A DNA stretch of 64,000 nucleotides from Halopelagius inordinatus (GCF_900113245.1 NZ_FOOQ01000001.1:1364001-1428000), one strand, 5' to 3'; shown: positions 36,751 through 46,142, numbered from the stretch's first letter. Program-made: numbers and translations. Notes: a model not told the origin generated them from the sequence alone.

Positions 36751-37697
36751 CAGACGGGGAGTTCGACGGCGAGTCCGACAGCGAACAGGGCGGCGTACAG
36801 AGCGAGCAGTTTCCCCGTGCGTTCGAGTGCGGGGTTGAGCGCCTCGCCGGACGTCTCGGTTCGGACGGTTCGGGCCACGGAAGCGGCGTACGGAAGCGTC
36901 AGGAGGGGAAGCAAGACGGAGACGCCGTAGTCGGGGCGGGCGACGAACCAGAGGGGAACGAGGTACGCGAGTGCGGACAGTCCGACGAACTCCGCGCGGG
37001 CGAACCCGTAGCCGAACCGGACGGCGAGCGTCCGTTTTCCGGTCGTCGCGTCCTCGTCTCTGTCGCGGACGTTGTTGACGACGAGGATGTTCGTCGAGAT
37101 GGCGGCGACGGGGAGGGAGGCGACGACTGCCGCGAGGGGGAACGTGTTCGGCGGAACGCCGACGGTGAACGGGGCCGCAAGAACGGACGCGGCCTGCACG
37201 TAGTACGTCCCGGTGACGGCGACGACGCCGAAGAAGACGAAGACGAACACGTCGCCGAGTCCGTGGTAGCCGAGGGGGTACGGCCCGCCGGTGTAGGCGA
37301 TGCCGGACGCGACCGAGAGGAGGCCGACGACGAGGATGGGCACCCCGCCGACGTAGACGAGGTACGTCCCGACGAGGACGGCGGCGGCGAAGGTGAGGTA
37401 CATCGCGCGCTTGACCTCGGCGGGGTCTATGAGGCCGCCCGCGGTGACGCGGGTGAACCCCTCGCGGTTCTCGGTGTCTGCGCCCTGTATCGCGTCGTAG
37501 TAGTCGTTCGCGAAGTTGGTCCCGATTTGGATGAGAGCGGCCCCGACGAACGCCGCAAGCGCCGGAACTGCGGCGAACACGCCGTCGTGGAACGCCAACC
37601 CCGCGCCGACGAAGACGGGGGCCGCCGCCGCGGGCAACGTCTGCGGACGCGCGGCGATGACCCACGCCCTCGTCCGCGAGATGTTCTGCGTACTCAT
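36750..37697 (-). CDS. menA: 1,4-dihydroxy-2-naphthoate polyprenyltransferase
   Basis: 315 residues, UbiA-family membrane enzyme attaching the prenyl chain to DHNA. First Asp-rich motif NFANDYYDAIQGAD, second VNNVRDRDEDATTGKRTL; MSTQNISRTRAWVIAARPQTLPAA is the MenA-type N-terminus. About nine helices. The ATG at 37697 is set by the fold. It is first of the menA-menC block and is divergent from the small zinc-ribbon gene. Confidence 0.95.
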   Translation of the reverse strand: MSTQNISRTRAWVIAARPQTLPAAAAPVFVGAGLAFHDGVFAAVPALAAFVGAALIQIGTNFANDYYDAIQGADTENREGFTRVTAGGLIDPAEVKRAMYLTFAAAVLVGTYLVYVGGVPILVVGLLSVASGIAYTGGPYPLGYHGLGDVFVFVFFGVVAVTGTYYVQAASVLAAPFTVGVPPNTFPLAAVVASLPVAAISTNILVVNNVRDRDEDATTGKRTLAVRFGYGFARAEFVGLSALAYLVPLWFVARPDYGVSVLLPLLTLPYAASVARTVRTETSGEALNPALERTGKLLALYAALFAVGLAVELPV

Positions 37698-37800
37698 TGC
37701 GTCTCTCTCGGGACGCGGTGAGCCTGAAAGTTGGCATCTCGCGCCGCCGCCGGGGGCAGTCCGCCCGCGCCGTCCGGGAGACGCAGCGCGAAGAATAATA

Positions 37801-37812
37801 TTCAAATATAAC
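37801..37812 (+). promoter_or_regulatory. TATA box of the zinc-ribbon gene
   Basis: TTCAAATATAAC lies about 25 bases before the ATG at 37832, in a strongly A/T-rich window of an otherwise GC-rich divergent spacer; leaderless spacing. Confidence 0.6.
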
Positions 37813-37831
37813 TCGTGGAGTATTAGAATAT

Positions 37832-37999
37832 ATGACAGAGAGCCCGCAGACGGGAGGTGAACCGCAAACGTTCGGCCGGTGCGCCGAATGTGGCGAAGTC
37901 TACCCGGTACAGAGAGCCGAAAACGGGTTGCGTCCGGTCGGAACGGGCGGGGCCTGCGCGTGCGGATGCGACGATTTCGAGTCGGTCGAGGAAGGGTAG
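37832..37999 (+). CDS. 55-residue zinc-ribbon (CPxCG-type) protein
   Basis: An acidic 55-residue protein with CAECG (C17, C20) and CACGC (C42, C44, C46), giving the two Cys knuckles of a zinc ribbon. Such small CPxCG-related zinc finger proteins are common in haloarchaea, some linked to motility or biofilm; this one is unassigned. It sits between menA (divergent) and menB (convergent). Confidence 0.75.
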   Translation: MTESPQTGGEPQTFGRCAECGEVYPVQRAENGLRPVGTGGACACGCDDFESVEEG

Positions 38000-38119
38000 C
38001 GACGGGCGACGGCGAAAGAGCGGAGAGGGGAGCGTTCTGCGGCGGCGGTGTGGGGGGTGCGAGAGTTCTGTACCGCGCGGGAGGCCGTCGGCCGACCGCG
38101 CGGCCCTTGTTGGTCCAGA

Positions 38120-38153
38120 TTTTTCGAGGGCGCACTCGAACCCCCTCGAAAAA
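38120..38153. terminator. Bidirectional terminator-like inverted repeat
   Basis: TTTTTCGAGGG and CCCTCGAAAAA form an 11-bp stem with a 12-base loop and T/A-runs on both outer ends. It lies between the convergent zinc-ribbon gene and menB (stop at 38160), so it can end transcripts from both sides. Confidence 0.6.
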
Positions 38154-38159
38154 GGTGGG

Positions 38160-39077
38160 TTAGTAGTACCAGGGGTACTGTCGGAACTCGGGTTCGCGCT
38201 TCTCTAAGAACGCGTCGCGACCCTCTTGGGCCTCCTCGGTCATGTAGGCGAGACGCGTCGCTTCGCCCGCGAACACCTGTTGGCCGACCATGCCGTCGTC
38301 GGCCATGTTGAACGCGTACTTGAGCATCCGCATCGCCGTCGGCGACTTCTTCGTCATCTCGTCGGCCCACTCCAGAGCAACGTCTTCGAGTTCCTCGTGC
38401 GGAATCGCCTCGTTGGCCATGCCCATCTCGACGGCTTCCTCGGCGGAGTAGGTCTTTCCGCGGAAGAACACCTCGCGGGCCTTCTTCTGGCCGATCTGTT
38501 TCGCGAGGTACGCGGAGCCGAACCCGCCGTCGAAGGAGGCCACGTCCGGGTCGGTCTGGAGGAACTTCGCGTGTTCCTCGGAGGCCAACGTCAGGTCGCA
38601 GACGACGTGAAGCGAGTGGCCGCCGCCGACGGCCCACCCCGGGACGACGGCGACGACGGGTTTCGGCATGAAGCGGATGAGTCGCTGGACTTCGAGGACG
38701 TGGAGGCGACCGGCCTTCGCCTCGCGGACGAGTTCGTCGTCGGACTCGTCCACGTCGTCGCCCTCGCGGTACTCGTAGCCCGACCCCCCGCGGACCGACT
38801 GGTCGCCGCCCGCACAGAACGCCCAGCCTCCGTCCTTCGGCGACGGGCCGTTCCCGGTGAGGAGGACACACCCCACGTCCGCCTGTTTGCGGGCGTGGTC
38901 GAGTGCGGCGTACAGTTCGTCCACCGTCCCCGGGCGGAACGCGTTCCGGAGTTCGGGTCGGTCGAACGCGATTCTGACGACCGGCACGTCCTCCGCGCGG
39001 TGGTAGGTGATGTCGTCGAACTCGTCCGCGCCGTCGACCTGACGCCACCGCTCTTCGTCGAAGATGTCGGAAACCAT
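38160..39077 (-). CDS. menB: 1,4-dihydroxy-2-naphthoyl-CoA synthase
   Basis: 305 residues, crotonase fold. Cyclises o-succinylbenzoyl-CoA. FCAGGDQSVRGGSGYEY is the MenB-specific active-site segment, VVPGWAVGGGHSLHVVCDLTLA the second helix, and SFDGGFGSAYLAKQIGQKKAREVFF the C-terminal loop; it ends FLEKREPEFRQYPWYY. The ATG at 39077 is chosen. Last gene of the menF-menD-x-menB block. Confidence 0.96.
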   Translation of the reverse strand: MVSDIFDEERWRQVDGADEFDDITYHRAEDVPVVRIAFDRPELRNAFRPGTVDELYAALDHARKQADVGCVLLTGNGPSPKDGGWAFCAGGDQSVRGGSGYEYREGDDVDESDDELVREAKAGRLHVLEVQRLIRFMPKPVVAVVPGWAVGGGHSLHVVCDLTLASEEHAKFLQTDPDVASFDGGFGSAYLAKQIGQKKAREVFFRGKTYSAEEAVEMGMANEAIPHEELEDVALEWADEMTKKSPTAMRMLKYAFNMADDGMVGQQVFAGEATRLAYMTEEAQEGRDAFLEKREPEFRQYPWYY

Positions 39078-39136
39078 GGCGGAGAGGGGGACGGCGCGCG
39101 CAAAAAGATTCGCTTCCGTAGCGCCGTCGCCCCGAG

Positions 39137-39613
39137 TCAGACCCCGCGAACCGTCTCGATAGCCGCGGCGGCCGACGACAGTGAGAGGACCGCGACTGCC
39201 GCGACACCGCCGCCGACGAACCCGGCGACGACGAGTTCCGACGGCGCGACGGGGGTGGCGGCCGACGTCGCGCCCACGAAGAGCGCAGCGACCACGGCGA
39301 CGTTGTACCACACGACGCGGAGGAGGACGAAGGCGGTGTTCATCGGCGGCCACTCGGGACCGACCGAGAGGCGGCCGTTCCTGTACGCCGCGATACCGAC
39401 CGAGAGGACGACGGTGGCACCCATCGCGGCCGACGACGCGGCGATATCGCTGGAGAGGATGGAAAACAGGAGCGCCGGGATGGCGAGGACGACGGCCTCG
39501 GCCGTCCCGTCGAACAGGTCTTGGAGCCATCGACCGAGCGGGTCGTTCTCGGACTCCTCGCGCGCTCTGAGGCGACGCTTTTCGGTCGCGGGGTCCGTGC
39601 CTCGCTGGGACAT
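39137..39613 (-). CDS. Haloarchaeal membrane protein between menD and menB
   Basis: 158 residues, four predicted helices. An N-terminal charged region (MSQRGTDPATEKRRLRAREE) is followed by hydrophobic segments (AVVLAIPALLFSILSSDIAASSA and others). No motif recognised. The position within the men block suggests cotranscription with menD (84-base gap) and menB (59-base gap). Function unknown. Confidence 0.75.
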   Translation of the reverse strand: MSQRGTDPATEKRRLRAREESENDPLGRWLQDLFDGTAEAVVLAIPALLFSILSSDIAASSAAMGATVVLSVGIAAYRNGRLSVGPEWPPMNTAFVLLRVVWYNVAVVAALFVGATSAATPVAPSELVVAGFVGGGVAAVAVLSLSSAAAAIETVRGV

Positions 39614-39697
39614 GGTCGATAGTTCGGCCAGTACCGTCAAAAACGTACTGCGGAGTCGCAGTCCGACCCACCGAGTGGCCGAGGCGACGAGCGAGAG

Positions 39698-41458
39698 TCA
39701 GCCGCCGTCGGTCAGTCGGTCCACGACGCGTTCGTGGAGGCTCTCGCGGGCGCGGTGGCTTTCCTCCGCGTCGGTGACGACTTCGACGACGTGCGACCCC
39801 GCCGAGGACGTCGCTTCGGCGTACGCCTCGCGGAAGCCGTCTCGGTCGTCGCCCGCGACGCGCGCGTACGAGAGTCCGTAGAGGTCGGCCGTCGGTTCGA
39901 AATCGAGGCCGTGCGGCGTCTTGAACTGCGAGGTGAAGGGTGGGTCGTACTCCTCTATCGGGAGCATGTGGAAGATGCCGCCGCCGTCGTTGTTTATCAG
40001 CACCACCGTCGCGTCCACGTCGCACCGGTCGAGAGCGAGCAGTCCGTTCGTGTCGTGGTAGTAGGCGACGTCACCCGTCACGAGAGTCAGGTCGTCGGTC
40101 GTCGCGCTTCCCGCGCCGAGTGCGGTGGAGGCGATGCCGTCGATACCCGAGGCTCCGCGGTTCCCGAGGACGGTCCGCGCCTTCGTCGTCGGGCGGGCGA
40201 ACCGGTCCGCGTCCCGGACCGGCATCGAGTTCGAGACGAAGACGGTCGAGGGTTGGGGAGCGAGTTCGGTCACGTCCGCGAGGACGCGCCCCTCGGCGGG
40301 GAGGTTCTCCTCGTCGTCGAACGCGTCCCAGTGGGCATCTTCGGCCGCCTCGAACCGCCGACGCCACTCGGCGCTTCCGGGCCCGGCGACGAGACGAGAG
40401 AGGCGAGCGAGGAGTCTGGAGGGGTCCGCGACGACGAGTTCCGTCGCGGTGAACTCCGCCTCGCGCCACTCGCCGCCCGGGTCTACGACGAGTTGTTCTG
40501 CGTCCGTCCGAGCGAGGTAGTTCCGGAGCGTCTTCGAGGTGGGTGACGCGCCGAAGCGAATCACCACCTCGGGGTCGGGCCACTCGGCGGTGACGCGCGG
40601 GTCGAGAAAGGAGTCGTACCCTCCGAGCGTCGGCGTGACGCGGACGTGGCCGCCGAATCGGACGCTCGACAGGGGGTCCGCGAGGACGGGGAATCCGCTC
40701 GCGTGCGCGAACGCGGCGACCGCTTCCGCGTCCACGCCGGGGGCGTCCGCCGGTCCGGCAACGACGAGTCCGCGCGGCACCGAGATGCGTTCCGCGAGCG
40801 ACCGCAGTTCGTCGTCGGAGAGTTCGGGGACGCCCGGCGTCGTCTTCACGAACGCGCCGTCTCGGCCCGACGCCGCCAGTTCGGACAGGTCGTCGGGCAC
40901 GTCGCCCGCCACGGGCGTCGGTTCCAGCGGTTTGCGGAACGGGACGTTGAGGTGGACCGGTCCCGACGGCGTCCCCGTCGCAGTAGAGAGGGCGCGCGCC
41001 GCCGTCGTCCGAAGCGAGCGGAGTTTCCGCGAGTCCGCCTCGGGTTCGGGGAGGTCCTTGTACCACCGGACGGCGTCGCCGTACAGTTTCTCTTGGTCTA
41101 TCGTCTGGTTCGCGCCGGAGTCGCGGAGTTCCGGCGGGCGGTCCGCGGTCAAAAGCAAAAGCGGGACCCGCGACTGGTACGCCTCTATCACCGCGGGGTG
41201 GAAGTTCGCCGCGGCGGTGCCCGAGGTACAGACGAGGGGCGTTACGTCGCCCGTCCGCCGTGCGCGGCCGAGTGCGAAGTACGCAGAGGAGCGTTCGTCG
41301 AGGTGCGAGAAGACGTGGATATCCTCGTGTCGGTCGAACGCCGCGGTCAGCGGCGTCGAGCGACTACCGGGGGTGATACAGACGGCGGAGACGCCGCCTT
41401 CGGCCAGTTCGTCTACGAACGCGCGCGCCCAGAGGGTGTTGCGGTTAGGTGCGGTCAT
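39698..41458 (-). CDS. menD: SEPHCHC synthase (ThDP-dependent)
   Basis: 586 residues. Condenses isochorismate with 2-oxoglutarate. N-terminal VCITPGSRSTPLTAAF is the glutamate-side ThDP region. The ThDP-Mg motif is GDVAYYHDTNGLLAL followed by INNDGGGIFHMLP. Middle domain ALTERED DHAP-type binding fits the pyruvate-oxidase-like layout. Begins 25 bases after menF. Confidence 0.96.
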   Translation of the reverse strand: MTAPNRNTLWARAFVDELAEGGVSAVCITPGSRSTPLTAAFDRHEDIHVFSHLDERSSAYFALGRARRTGDVTPLVCTSGTAAANFHPAVIEAYQSRVPLLLLTADRPPELRDSGANQTIDQEKLYGDAVRWYKDLPEPEADSRKLRSLRTTAARALSTATGTPSGPVHLNVPFRKPLEPTPVAGDVPDDLSELAASGRDGAFVKTTPGVPELSDDELRSLAERISVPRGLVVAGPADAPGVDAEAVAAFAHASGFPVLADPLSSVRFGGHVRVTPTLGGYDSFLDPRVTAEWPDPEVVIRFGASPTSKTLRNYLARTDAEQLVVDPGGEWREAEFTATELVVADPSRLLARLSRLVAGPGSAEWRRRFEAAEDAHWDAFDDEENLPAEGRVLADVTELAPQPSTVFVSNSMPVRDADRFARPTTKARTVLGNRGASGIDGIASTALGAGSATTDDLTLVTGDVAYYHDTNGLLALDRCDVDATVVLINNDGGGIFHMLPIEEYDPPFTSQFKTPHGLDFEPTADLYGLSYARVAGDDRDGFREAYAEATSSAGSHVVEVVTDAEESHRARESLHERVVDRLTDGG

Positions 41459-41483
41459 AAGCGTGGTGTGAGTCGGAGAGTCG

Positions 41484-42833
41484 TCAGGGACGTTCCAGTT
41501 CGTCGAGTATCGGTCGGTACTTCAGTTGCACTTCGTCCCACTCGCGGTCCGGGTCCGAGTCCGAGACGACGCCGACGCCCGCAAACAGCGTCGCCGCGGT
41601 ACCGCGGGAGACCGCAGACCGGAGGGCGACGGCGAACGAACCGTAGCCTGCGGCGTCTATCCACCCGACCGGGGCGGCGTACCACCCGCGGTCGAACGGT
41701 TCCGTCTCGCGTATCGTCGCGAGCGCGCGGTCCGGCGGTAACCCGCCGACGGCGGGCGTCGGGTGAAGCGCCTCGACCAGAGAGAGAACGTGTTCGTCCG
41801 CCGCGAGTTCCGCCGTTATCGGCGTCCAGAGATGTTGGACGGTGGCGAGACGCTTCACCCGGCGCGTCCCGGCGTTCACCGACGAGGCGAACGGCGCGAG
41901 TTGGTCGCGAATCGTCTCCGCGACGAGTTCGTGTTCGTGGACGTTCTTCTCGTCTTCGAGCAGTTCGGTCGCCAGCCACTCGTCTTCGGCAGGCGTCTCG
42001 CCGCGACCCGTCGTTCCGGCGAGGGCGTCCGTCTCGACGGTCCGCCCGCGGAGGCCGACGAGTCGTTCGGGCGTCGCGCCGAAAAAGGAGGCCCGCGGTC
42101 CGTCGTCGTCGCCGTCGGGTTCGACGAGGAAGCGATAGCAGTCGGGGTACGCCTCGCCGAGTCGAGCCAGAACGTCCGGAACGGAGAGTTCGTCCGCCAA
42201 ATCGACGTCGAGAGCCTGCGCGAGGACGACTTTCTGCAGGTCGCCCGCGCGGATGCGTTCGACGGCGGCGTCGACGCTCGACCGCCAGTCGTCTTTGGCC
42301 GTGGTCCGTCGGCGTCCGACGACGCCTGGCGGACCGCCCGAGTCGCCGGACGCAGAGAGCGACCCGAGGCGTTCGCGGTGGCGGTCGAGTTCCGCCTCGA
42401 CCGCATCGGAGTCCGCGTCGGGACCGACCGCGTTGACCGTCAGCCACGTCCCGTTGTCGGCGTACGTCACCTGCACGCGCGGGAGGACGAAGCGCGCGCC
42501 GGGGAACTGCTCCCACGGCGACCCCGAGACGCTGTCGTCGTGAAACGCGAACCCGCCGAACAGTCGGGGACGGGCCGCCTCGGTTCCGGCGTGGACGTCC
42601 CCCGACGAGAACAGCGATTCCGCGGCCTCGCGGACGCGTTCGAACCGGTTCGGGCCGTTCGCGGTTATCGTCGCCGCCGCGTCGCTTCCGACCACCGTCG
42701 CCTCGTCGGGCGCAGACCAGACCGTCCGCGGCGCGTCCGCGGCGCGAAGGACGGCGCGGAACGGCGGTTCCGAGATACGGACCGACCTGCTGACGGGACG
42801 CGAACCCACCTCGTCAGTCCCCAGCGATTCCAT
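41484..42833 (-). CDS. menF: Isochorismate synthase
   Basis: 449 residues, chorismate-binding family. First committed enzyme of menaquinone synthesis. C-terminal signatures: LAGTTGRGETPAEDE, LLEDEKNVHEHELVAETIRDQL, LWTPITAEL, LHPTPAVGGLP and GWYAAPVGWIDAAGYGSFAVALRSAV. The pattern fits isochorismate synthase (MenF/EntC/DhbC) rather than anthranilate synthase. First gene of the block. Confidence 0.95.
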   Translation of the reverse strand: MESLGTDEVGSRPVSRSVRISEPPFRAVLRAADAPRTVWSAPDEATVVGSDAAATITANGPNRFERVREAAESLFSSGDVHAGTEAARPRLFGGFAFHDDSVSGSPWEQFPGARFVLPRVQVTYADNGTWLTVNAVGPDADSDAVEAELDRHRERLGSLSASGDSGGPPGVVGRRRTTAKDDWRSSVDAAVERIRAGDLQKVVLAQALDVDLADELSVPDVLARLGEAYPDCYRFLVEPDGDDDGPRASFFGATPERLVGLRGRTVETDALAGTTGRGETPAEDEWLATELLEDEKNVHEHELVAETIRDQLAPFASSVNAGTRRVKRLATVQHLWTPITAELAADEHVLSLVEALHPTPAVGGLPPDRALATIRETEPFDRGWYAAPVGWIDAAGYGSFAVALRSAVSRGTAATLFAGVGVVSDSDPDREWDEVQLKYRPILDELERP

Positions 42834-42940
42834 CGGCAGAAACTGAGGACGCCACGCTCTTTTACCTGACTATCCCCGTCAAGCGTCGAATCGGACGGCA
42901 CAGTCGGTCGAGACCGGTAAAATCCTCCGCACGTCTCGCC

Positions 42941-43534
42941 TCAACTGTACCGCTCTTCGTTCCACGGGTTCGCCGTGTTCGAGTAGCCGCGTTTCTCCCA
43001 GTAGCCGCGTTCGGGTTCGGTGAGGAACTCGACGCCGGAAACCCACTTTGCGCCCTTGTAGGCGTACTTGTGGGGCGTCACGACGCGGAGGGGGCCGCCG
43101 TGGTCCGACGGGAGGGGTTCGCCGTCGTACTCGTAGACGAGCATGACCTCTCGGCGCTGACACTCCTCTAACGAGAGGTTGGTCGTGTAGCCGTCGAGGG
43201 CGTGGAACATGACGTGGACCGCCTCGTCGTCCACTCCCGCCCGTTCTGCGAGTGTCGGAAACGTGACGCCGGTGAACTCGCAGTCGAACTTGCTCCACCC
43301 GGTGACGCAGTGGAAGTCCTGTCGTTGCGTCTCGGCGGGGAGCGAAGTGAACTCCTCGTAGGAGAGAGCCAGGTCGTCTTCGACCGCTCCCCACACCTCG
43401 AACTGCCACGAGTCTCGGTCCCACGAGGGGGTTCCGCTCTTCGAGAGGACGGGGAACCGAGACGTCTCTCTCTGTCCCGGCGGGAGTCGCTCGTCGCCGA
43501 ACTCCTCGTACAGGCCCGTGACGTCTTTCGCCAT
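42941..43534 (-). CDS. Molybdopterin-dependent oxidoreductase (YuiH/sulfite-oxidase-like)
   Basis: 197 residues, SUOX-fold domain. The molybdenum ligand Cys lies in QDFHCVTGWSKFD, and VMLVYEYDGEPLPSDHGGPLRVV and PHKYAYKGAKWV are pterin-binding segments. No signal peptide or heme domain, so a cytoplasmic YedY-like enzyme, possibly a methionine or other S-oxide reductase. Substrate unknown. Starts at the ATG at 43534. Confidence 0.87.
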   Translation of the reverse strand: MAKDVTGLYEEFGDERLPPGQRETSRFPVLSKSGTPSWDRDSWQFEVWGAVEDDLALSYEEFTSLPAETQRQDFHCVTGWSKFDCEFTGVTFPTLAERAGVDDEAVHVMFHALDGYTTNLSLEECQRREVMLVYEYDGEPLPSDHGGPLRVVTPHKYAYKGAKWVSGVEFLTEPERGYWEKRGYSNTANPWNEERYS

Positions 43535-43679
43535 GCCCGACTGTTCGCGGCGACGCACCTAACGCTGACGACTGCGACGGCCGCCGACTACGGGAATCGG
43601 CAACTCAGTTTCGGCAGCCCGAAAGGAATCTCTCGGAAACGTCGGCTTTCGTTTTTCGAACGGTAACGCGGGGCGTAGG

Positions 43680-43690
43680 AATTAAATAAC
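43680..43690 (+). promoter_or_regulatory. TATA box of the RHH gene
   Basis: AATTAAATAAC, with a purine-rich BRE-like GGGGCGTAGG before it, lies about 30 bases ahead of the ATG at 43717. Confidence 0.55.
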
Positions 43691-43716
43691 CCGGCTTCAA
43701 ACCCCCGGACGTTCAG

Positions 43717-43929
43717 ATGCCCAAAGTCAACATAAACGTACCAGAGCACCTCGAGATGCAGATCGCACAGCTCGTCGAACAGGGCGAGTTCGTCAGCCGC
43801 GAAGAGGCGATCTCCGAACTCCTCTCGACCGGAATCCGCGCGTTCAAAACGAGCGGCCCTATCGACGACGACGACCGGGGGTACGAGGACGACGGAATGA
43901 TGGGTCACGAAGACGAGTACGTCTTCTGA
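43717..43929 (+). CDS. Ribbon-helix-helix transcriptional regulator
   Basis: 70 residues. PKVNINVPEHLEMQIAQLVEQGEFVSREEAISELLSTGI is a CopG/RHH DNA-binding fold. The tail is acidic (DDDDRGYEDDG). The family forms dimers that bind operators. Followed by the UPF0058 gene, which has its own TATA-like box (CTCTTAAAC near 43960). Confidence 0.85.
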   Translation: MPKVNINVPEHLEMQIAQLVEQGEFVSREEAISELLSTGIRAFKTSGPIDDDDRGYEDDGMMGHEDEYVF

Positions 43930-43988
43930 ACCCTCCGTGAGACGAATAGCCAAAAACTCTTAAACCGACTTCTCGCCTAACTTCGGAC

Positions 43989-44267
43989 ATGCACAAGGAC
44001 GAACTCCTCGAACTCCACGAACAGATGCTCATCATCAAAAACAACTTCGCCGCGCGCGAGGACGTCGATTCGTCGATATTCGACGCCTACGACCAACTCG
44101 AAGTGGACCCCTCGCACGTCCACAAATCCAAGAGCGAACACAAACACGCCGTGTTCGTGCTCGGAAACGCTCTCGCGACGGCGATGAGCGAAGACGAGTT
44201 CTCGAACGCCGGGCGCGTCGGAAAGCGGATGCAGGAACTCGCAGACGATGCGGAATCGAAGCTCTGA
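43989..44267 (+). CDS. UPF0058-family protein
   Basis: 92 residues, helical, acidic. MHKDELLELHEQMLIIKNNF and VHKSKSEHKHAVFVLGNALA are the UPF0058 family's typical segments. Conserved widely in Halobacteria; role unknown. Confidence 0.88.
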   Translation: MHKDELLELHEQMLIIKNNFAAREDVDSSIFDAYDQLEVDPSHVHKSKSEHKHAVFVLGNALATAMSEDEFSNAGRVGKRMQELADDAESKL

Positions 44268-44480
44268 GGCGGCGATATCTCCTCTCTTCTCTGCCGTTCG
44301 GCGCGCGACGCCGACGGCGCGTTCTCCGCTCTGTACTATCGATTTCGTGGCTGTCTCGAATACCGACACGAGTATCAGGCCCGAGCGCGTAGCTCGTGGT
44401 AACGCCCCGCACGAAAATCGCCGACGTCGGCGGTGAACGGTCGGCGAGAGGTTGATAACGGGGCCGTAGAAGTCATACGC

Positions 44481-46142
44481 ATGATTGACGTTCCGGGATG
44501 GGTACCGATACAACAGGGGGCGATAGTCGTCGCGTTCCTCGTGGCCGGAATCGCCGTCTACGCGATCGACCGACCGGGGGGTCGGTGGGGGGCCGCGCTC
44601 CGTCGGCGGTTCCTGCTCGGGATTCCGTGGGGGACCGTCGTGACCGTCGGGTTCGTCGTCGGGGTGTATCTGTTCTTACAGGGCGGACTCCGTCACTGGC
44701 ATACGCCGGTGACGATTCCGTTCCGCGCGTGGTCGTACTTTTATCCGCTCGGCATGGTGACCGCCGGGTTCTCACACAACGGCGTCGGACACCTGCTCGG
44801 GAACCTCGCGGCGACGCTGACGCTGGCTCCGTTGGCCGAGTACGCGTGGGGCCACTACCCGCGCAAACGGGGGTCTACGTCGATGTCGTCGTGGCGGACG
44901 AACCCCTACGTGCGAGCGTTTGTCGTCTTCCCCGCCGTCGTCCTCGTCGTCGGCCTCGCGACCTCCGTCTTCGCGCTCGGACCGGTAATCGGGTTCTCCG
45001 GCGTCGTCTTCGCGTTCGCGGGGTTCGCACTCGTGAACTATCCGCTGAAGACCGTCGTCGCGTTGGCCGCCGGGCGCGCACTCCGTCTCGTCTACAACGC
45101 GATGCAGGAACCGACCGTCACCGCGAGCGGTCGTCCCACTTACATCACGCCGTGGTGGGCTGACATCGCGATTCAGGGACACGCGCTCGGCCTTTTCATC
45201 GGCGTCATCTTGGGTCTGTACGTCGTCCGCGCGCGGCCTGCGACCGACCGCCCGTCGGCGCTGAAACTGTGGACCGGGTCCGTGCTCTTCGCCGTCTCGC
45301 AGTCGATGTGGGCCATCTACTGGTACCGCGGCGGCGAGACGTACGTCCTGTTTCGCGCCGTCGGCCTCGCTCTCGTCGTCGTGCTGGCGTTGGTCGTCGT
45401 CTTCGCCGCCGTCACCTCGGACCGCCCCACGTTGACGCACGCCTTCGACGGCCAGTTCTCCTTCCGGCGGTGGCAGGCGGGCGCGGCCTGTCTCGTCGTC
45501 GCCGCCGCCGCCGTCTCCGGCCCCGCGGTGCCGTACAACCTCTACACCGCGAACGGAGGTGACCTGCCCGGCGAACCGGTGCAGGTCGAAGATTACGAGG
45601 TGACGTACGCCGAGGACGTGCCGAACGGGATGGTCTCGGCGTTCCAGTTCGACGCGTTCGGCGAGACGACGAACGTCGACACGTCGGGGGTGATAGTCGA
45701 AAGCGAGTCCCGCGCCATCTGGACCACGGCGGTGAGCAAAGGCCGATTGGCGTTCGCGGGGAGAGCCCCCATCACCCTCGGCGGCGTCGGGTGGCGCGAG
45801 ACGGTGTACGCCGAACGCGACGGGTGGGTCGCCGTCGGCGGCGGGACTGCCTACAGGGTCGCCCTCCGCAACGACGGCGAGTCGCGCATCGTCCACACCT
45901 CCGAGGCGGCGACCGCAGGCCCCGTCATCGCCGGACGGAACGTCTCCGTCGTCCCGACGGCGGACGGCTACTACATCGAAGTAGAGCGCAGAGACGAGAC
46001 GGTGAGCGCTCTCGTCCCCGAACGAGGCGAGTCGGTCACCGTCGAACAGATAACGTTCGTCCGAGAGAAAAACAGAGTCTACGCGGAACGCGACGGAACG
46101 CGCGTCCGCGTCCTGCAGAAAGAGCGATATCGCGGGTCCTGA
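44481..46142 (+). CDS. Rhomboid-family intramembrane serine protease with long C-terminal domain
   Basis: 553 residues. Residues 1-350 hold the rhomboid core: TAGFSHNGVGHLLGN (about 98-112), active-site GxSG in VIGFSGVVFAFAG, and the catalytic His in IQGHALGLFIGVIL, plus extra helices. Residues about 365-553 form an outside domain, beta-rich with VQVEDYEVTYAEDVPN and EVERRDETVSALVPER. Role: regulated cleavage of membrane or exported proteins. Start at ATG 44481 (MIDVPGWVPIQQG). Confidence 0.85.
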   Translation: MIDVPGWVPIQQGAIVVAFLVAGIAVYAIDRPGGRWGAALRRRFLLGIPWGTVVTVGFVVGVYLFLQGGLRHWHTPVTIPFRAWSYFYPLGMVTAGFSHNGVGHLLGNLAATLTLAPLAEYAWGHYPRKRGSTSMSSWRTNPYVRAFVVFPAVVLVVGLATSVFALGPVIGFSGVVFAFAGFALVNYPLKTVVALAAGRALRLVYNAMQEPTVTASGRPTYITPWWADIAIQGHALGLFIGVILGLYVVRARPATDRPSALKLWTGSVLFAVSQSMWAIYWYRGGETYVLFRAVGLALVVVLALVVVFAAVTSDRPTLTHAFDGQFSFRRWQAGAACLVVAAAAVSGPAVPYNLYTANGGDLPGEPVQVEDYEVTYAEDVPNGMVSAFQFDAFGETTNVDTSGVIVESESRAIWTTAVSKGRLAFAGRAPITLGGVGWRETVYAERDGWVAVGGGTAYRVALRNDGESRIVHTSEAATAGPVIAGRNVSVVPTADGYYIEVERRDETVSALVPERGESVTVEQITFVREKNRVYAERDGTRVRVLQKERYRGS

